Assembly (NCBI GenBank): GCA_018240685.1
Contig: JAFEFG010000025.1
Location: forward strand, 1-49,285
Direction of reading: 5' to 3'
Length of the DNA: 49,285 bases
From: Pseudomonadota bacterium
GTDB lineage: Bacteria > Pseudomonadota > Alphaproteobacteria > Reyranellales > Reyranellaceae
Shown: positions 49,229-49,285 of the stretch, in pieces
Layout: every line of letters begins with the position of its first letter
Position numbering within the stretch: position 1 is the stretch's first letter
The notes under the pieces: generated by a model
Seen by the model: only the letters and a program-made list of their open reading frames with translations
Told to the model about the DNA's origin: nothing
Databases searched by the model: none
Program-made: the position numbers and the translations under genes

Positions 49229-49285
49229 TGGGCCATCAGGAGCGGCACCCGGCAGGACGAGATCACCTTGCCGGTGGCGCCGCCG
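49225..49285 (-). CDS. Universal stress protein, C-terminal end (partial)
   Basis: The last 19 codons of a minus-strand gene read 'GGATGKVISSCRVPLLMAH', which matches the end of UspA domains: the glycine-rich loop followed by a strand ending in P-x-L-M. The rest lies beyond the window. It would be a third stress-protein gene in this region. Confidence 0.7.
   Translation of the reverse strand, partial: GGATGKVISSCRVPLLMAH

Overview
The window is GC-rich DNA with tightly packed genes, many 4-bp start/stop overlaps, and an alphaproteobacterial gene order: FYDLN_acid-type protein, aroA, cmk, rpsA, ihfB, then a LapA-domain protein. Together with the Crp/Fnr-type DNA boxes, this suggests a free-living alphaproteobacterium of the Rhodospirillales/Rhizobiales type. 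I cannot fix the genus from sequence alone. No insertion sequences, integrases, phage genes or CRISPR arrays are visible.

Region 1 (1-16.6 kb) looks like an oxygen-limitation and carbon-overflow island. It opens with the DNA-binding end of a Crp/Fnr regulator. It then carries a CBS-BON protein, a zinc alcohol dehydrogenase, a universal stress protein (USP), ackA-pta, an HlyD/ABC/ABC-2 export set like E. coli yhiI-rbbA-yhhJ, a second USP, a small exported protein, a class I PHA synthase, an FtsH protease and a PhaC-like hydrolase. Five FNR/FixK-type palindromes (TTGAY-N4-RTCAA) lie in front of five of its transcription units, so it reads as one regulon. A structured, terminator-ended segment next to the last box may be a small RNA.

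Region 2 (16.6-25.1 kb) starts with a decayed or gene-poor stretch, then a tRNA-Ala(GGC) with its own promoter and terminator. The housekeeping block follows: zinc-ribbon protein, aroA, cmk, rpsA, ihfB, LapA-domain protein. After it come an ornithine cyclodeaminase-family enzyme and a CaiB/BaiF CoA-transferase.

Region 3 (25.1-39.2 kb) is the most distinctive. A MarR regulator precedes a run of translationally coupled genes: FAD subunit and fused FeS/Mo subunit of a molybdenum hydroxylase, a 6-hydroxynicotinate reductase-like FeS protein, an UPF0280 (ApbE-superfamily) protein and an 'amino acid synthesis' (DUF1185) protein. A Liv-type ABC importer (binding protein, fused LivH-LivM, LivG, LivF) and a lone HyuA-type hydantoinase/oxoprolinase follow. 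This looks like uptake, hydroxylation, reduction and ring opening of an N-heterocycle or cyclic amide. The substrate is not determined, and the UPF0280 protein may flavinylate the reductase.

Region 4 (39.2-49.3 kb) holds accessory genes: a SAM methyltransferase, an amidase, a VOC-family protein, an RND efflux pump without a TolC-type gene, a secreted TPR-like protein with a Kazal-type inhibitor domain, a very small acidic protein, a choloylglycine hydrolase-family enzyme and the 3' end of another USP gene.
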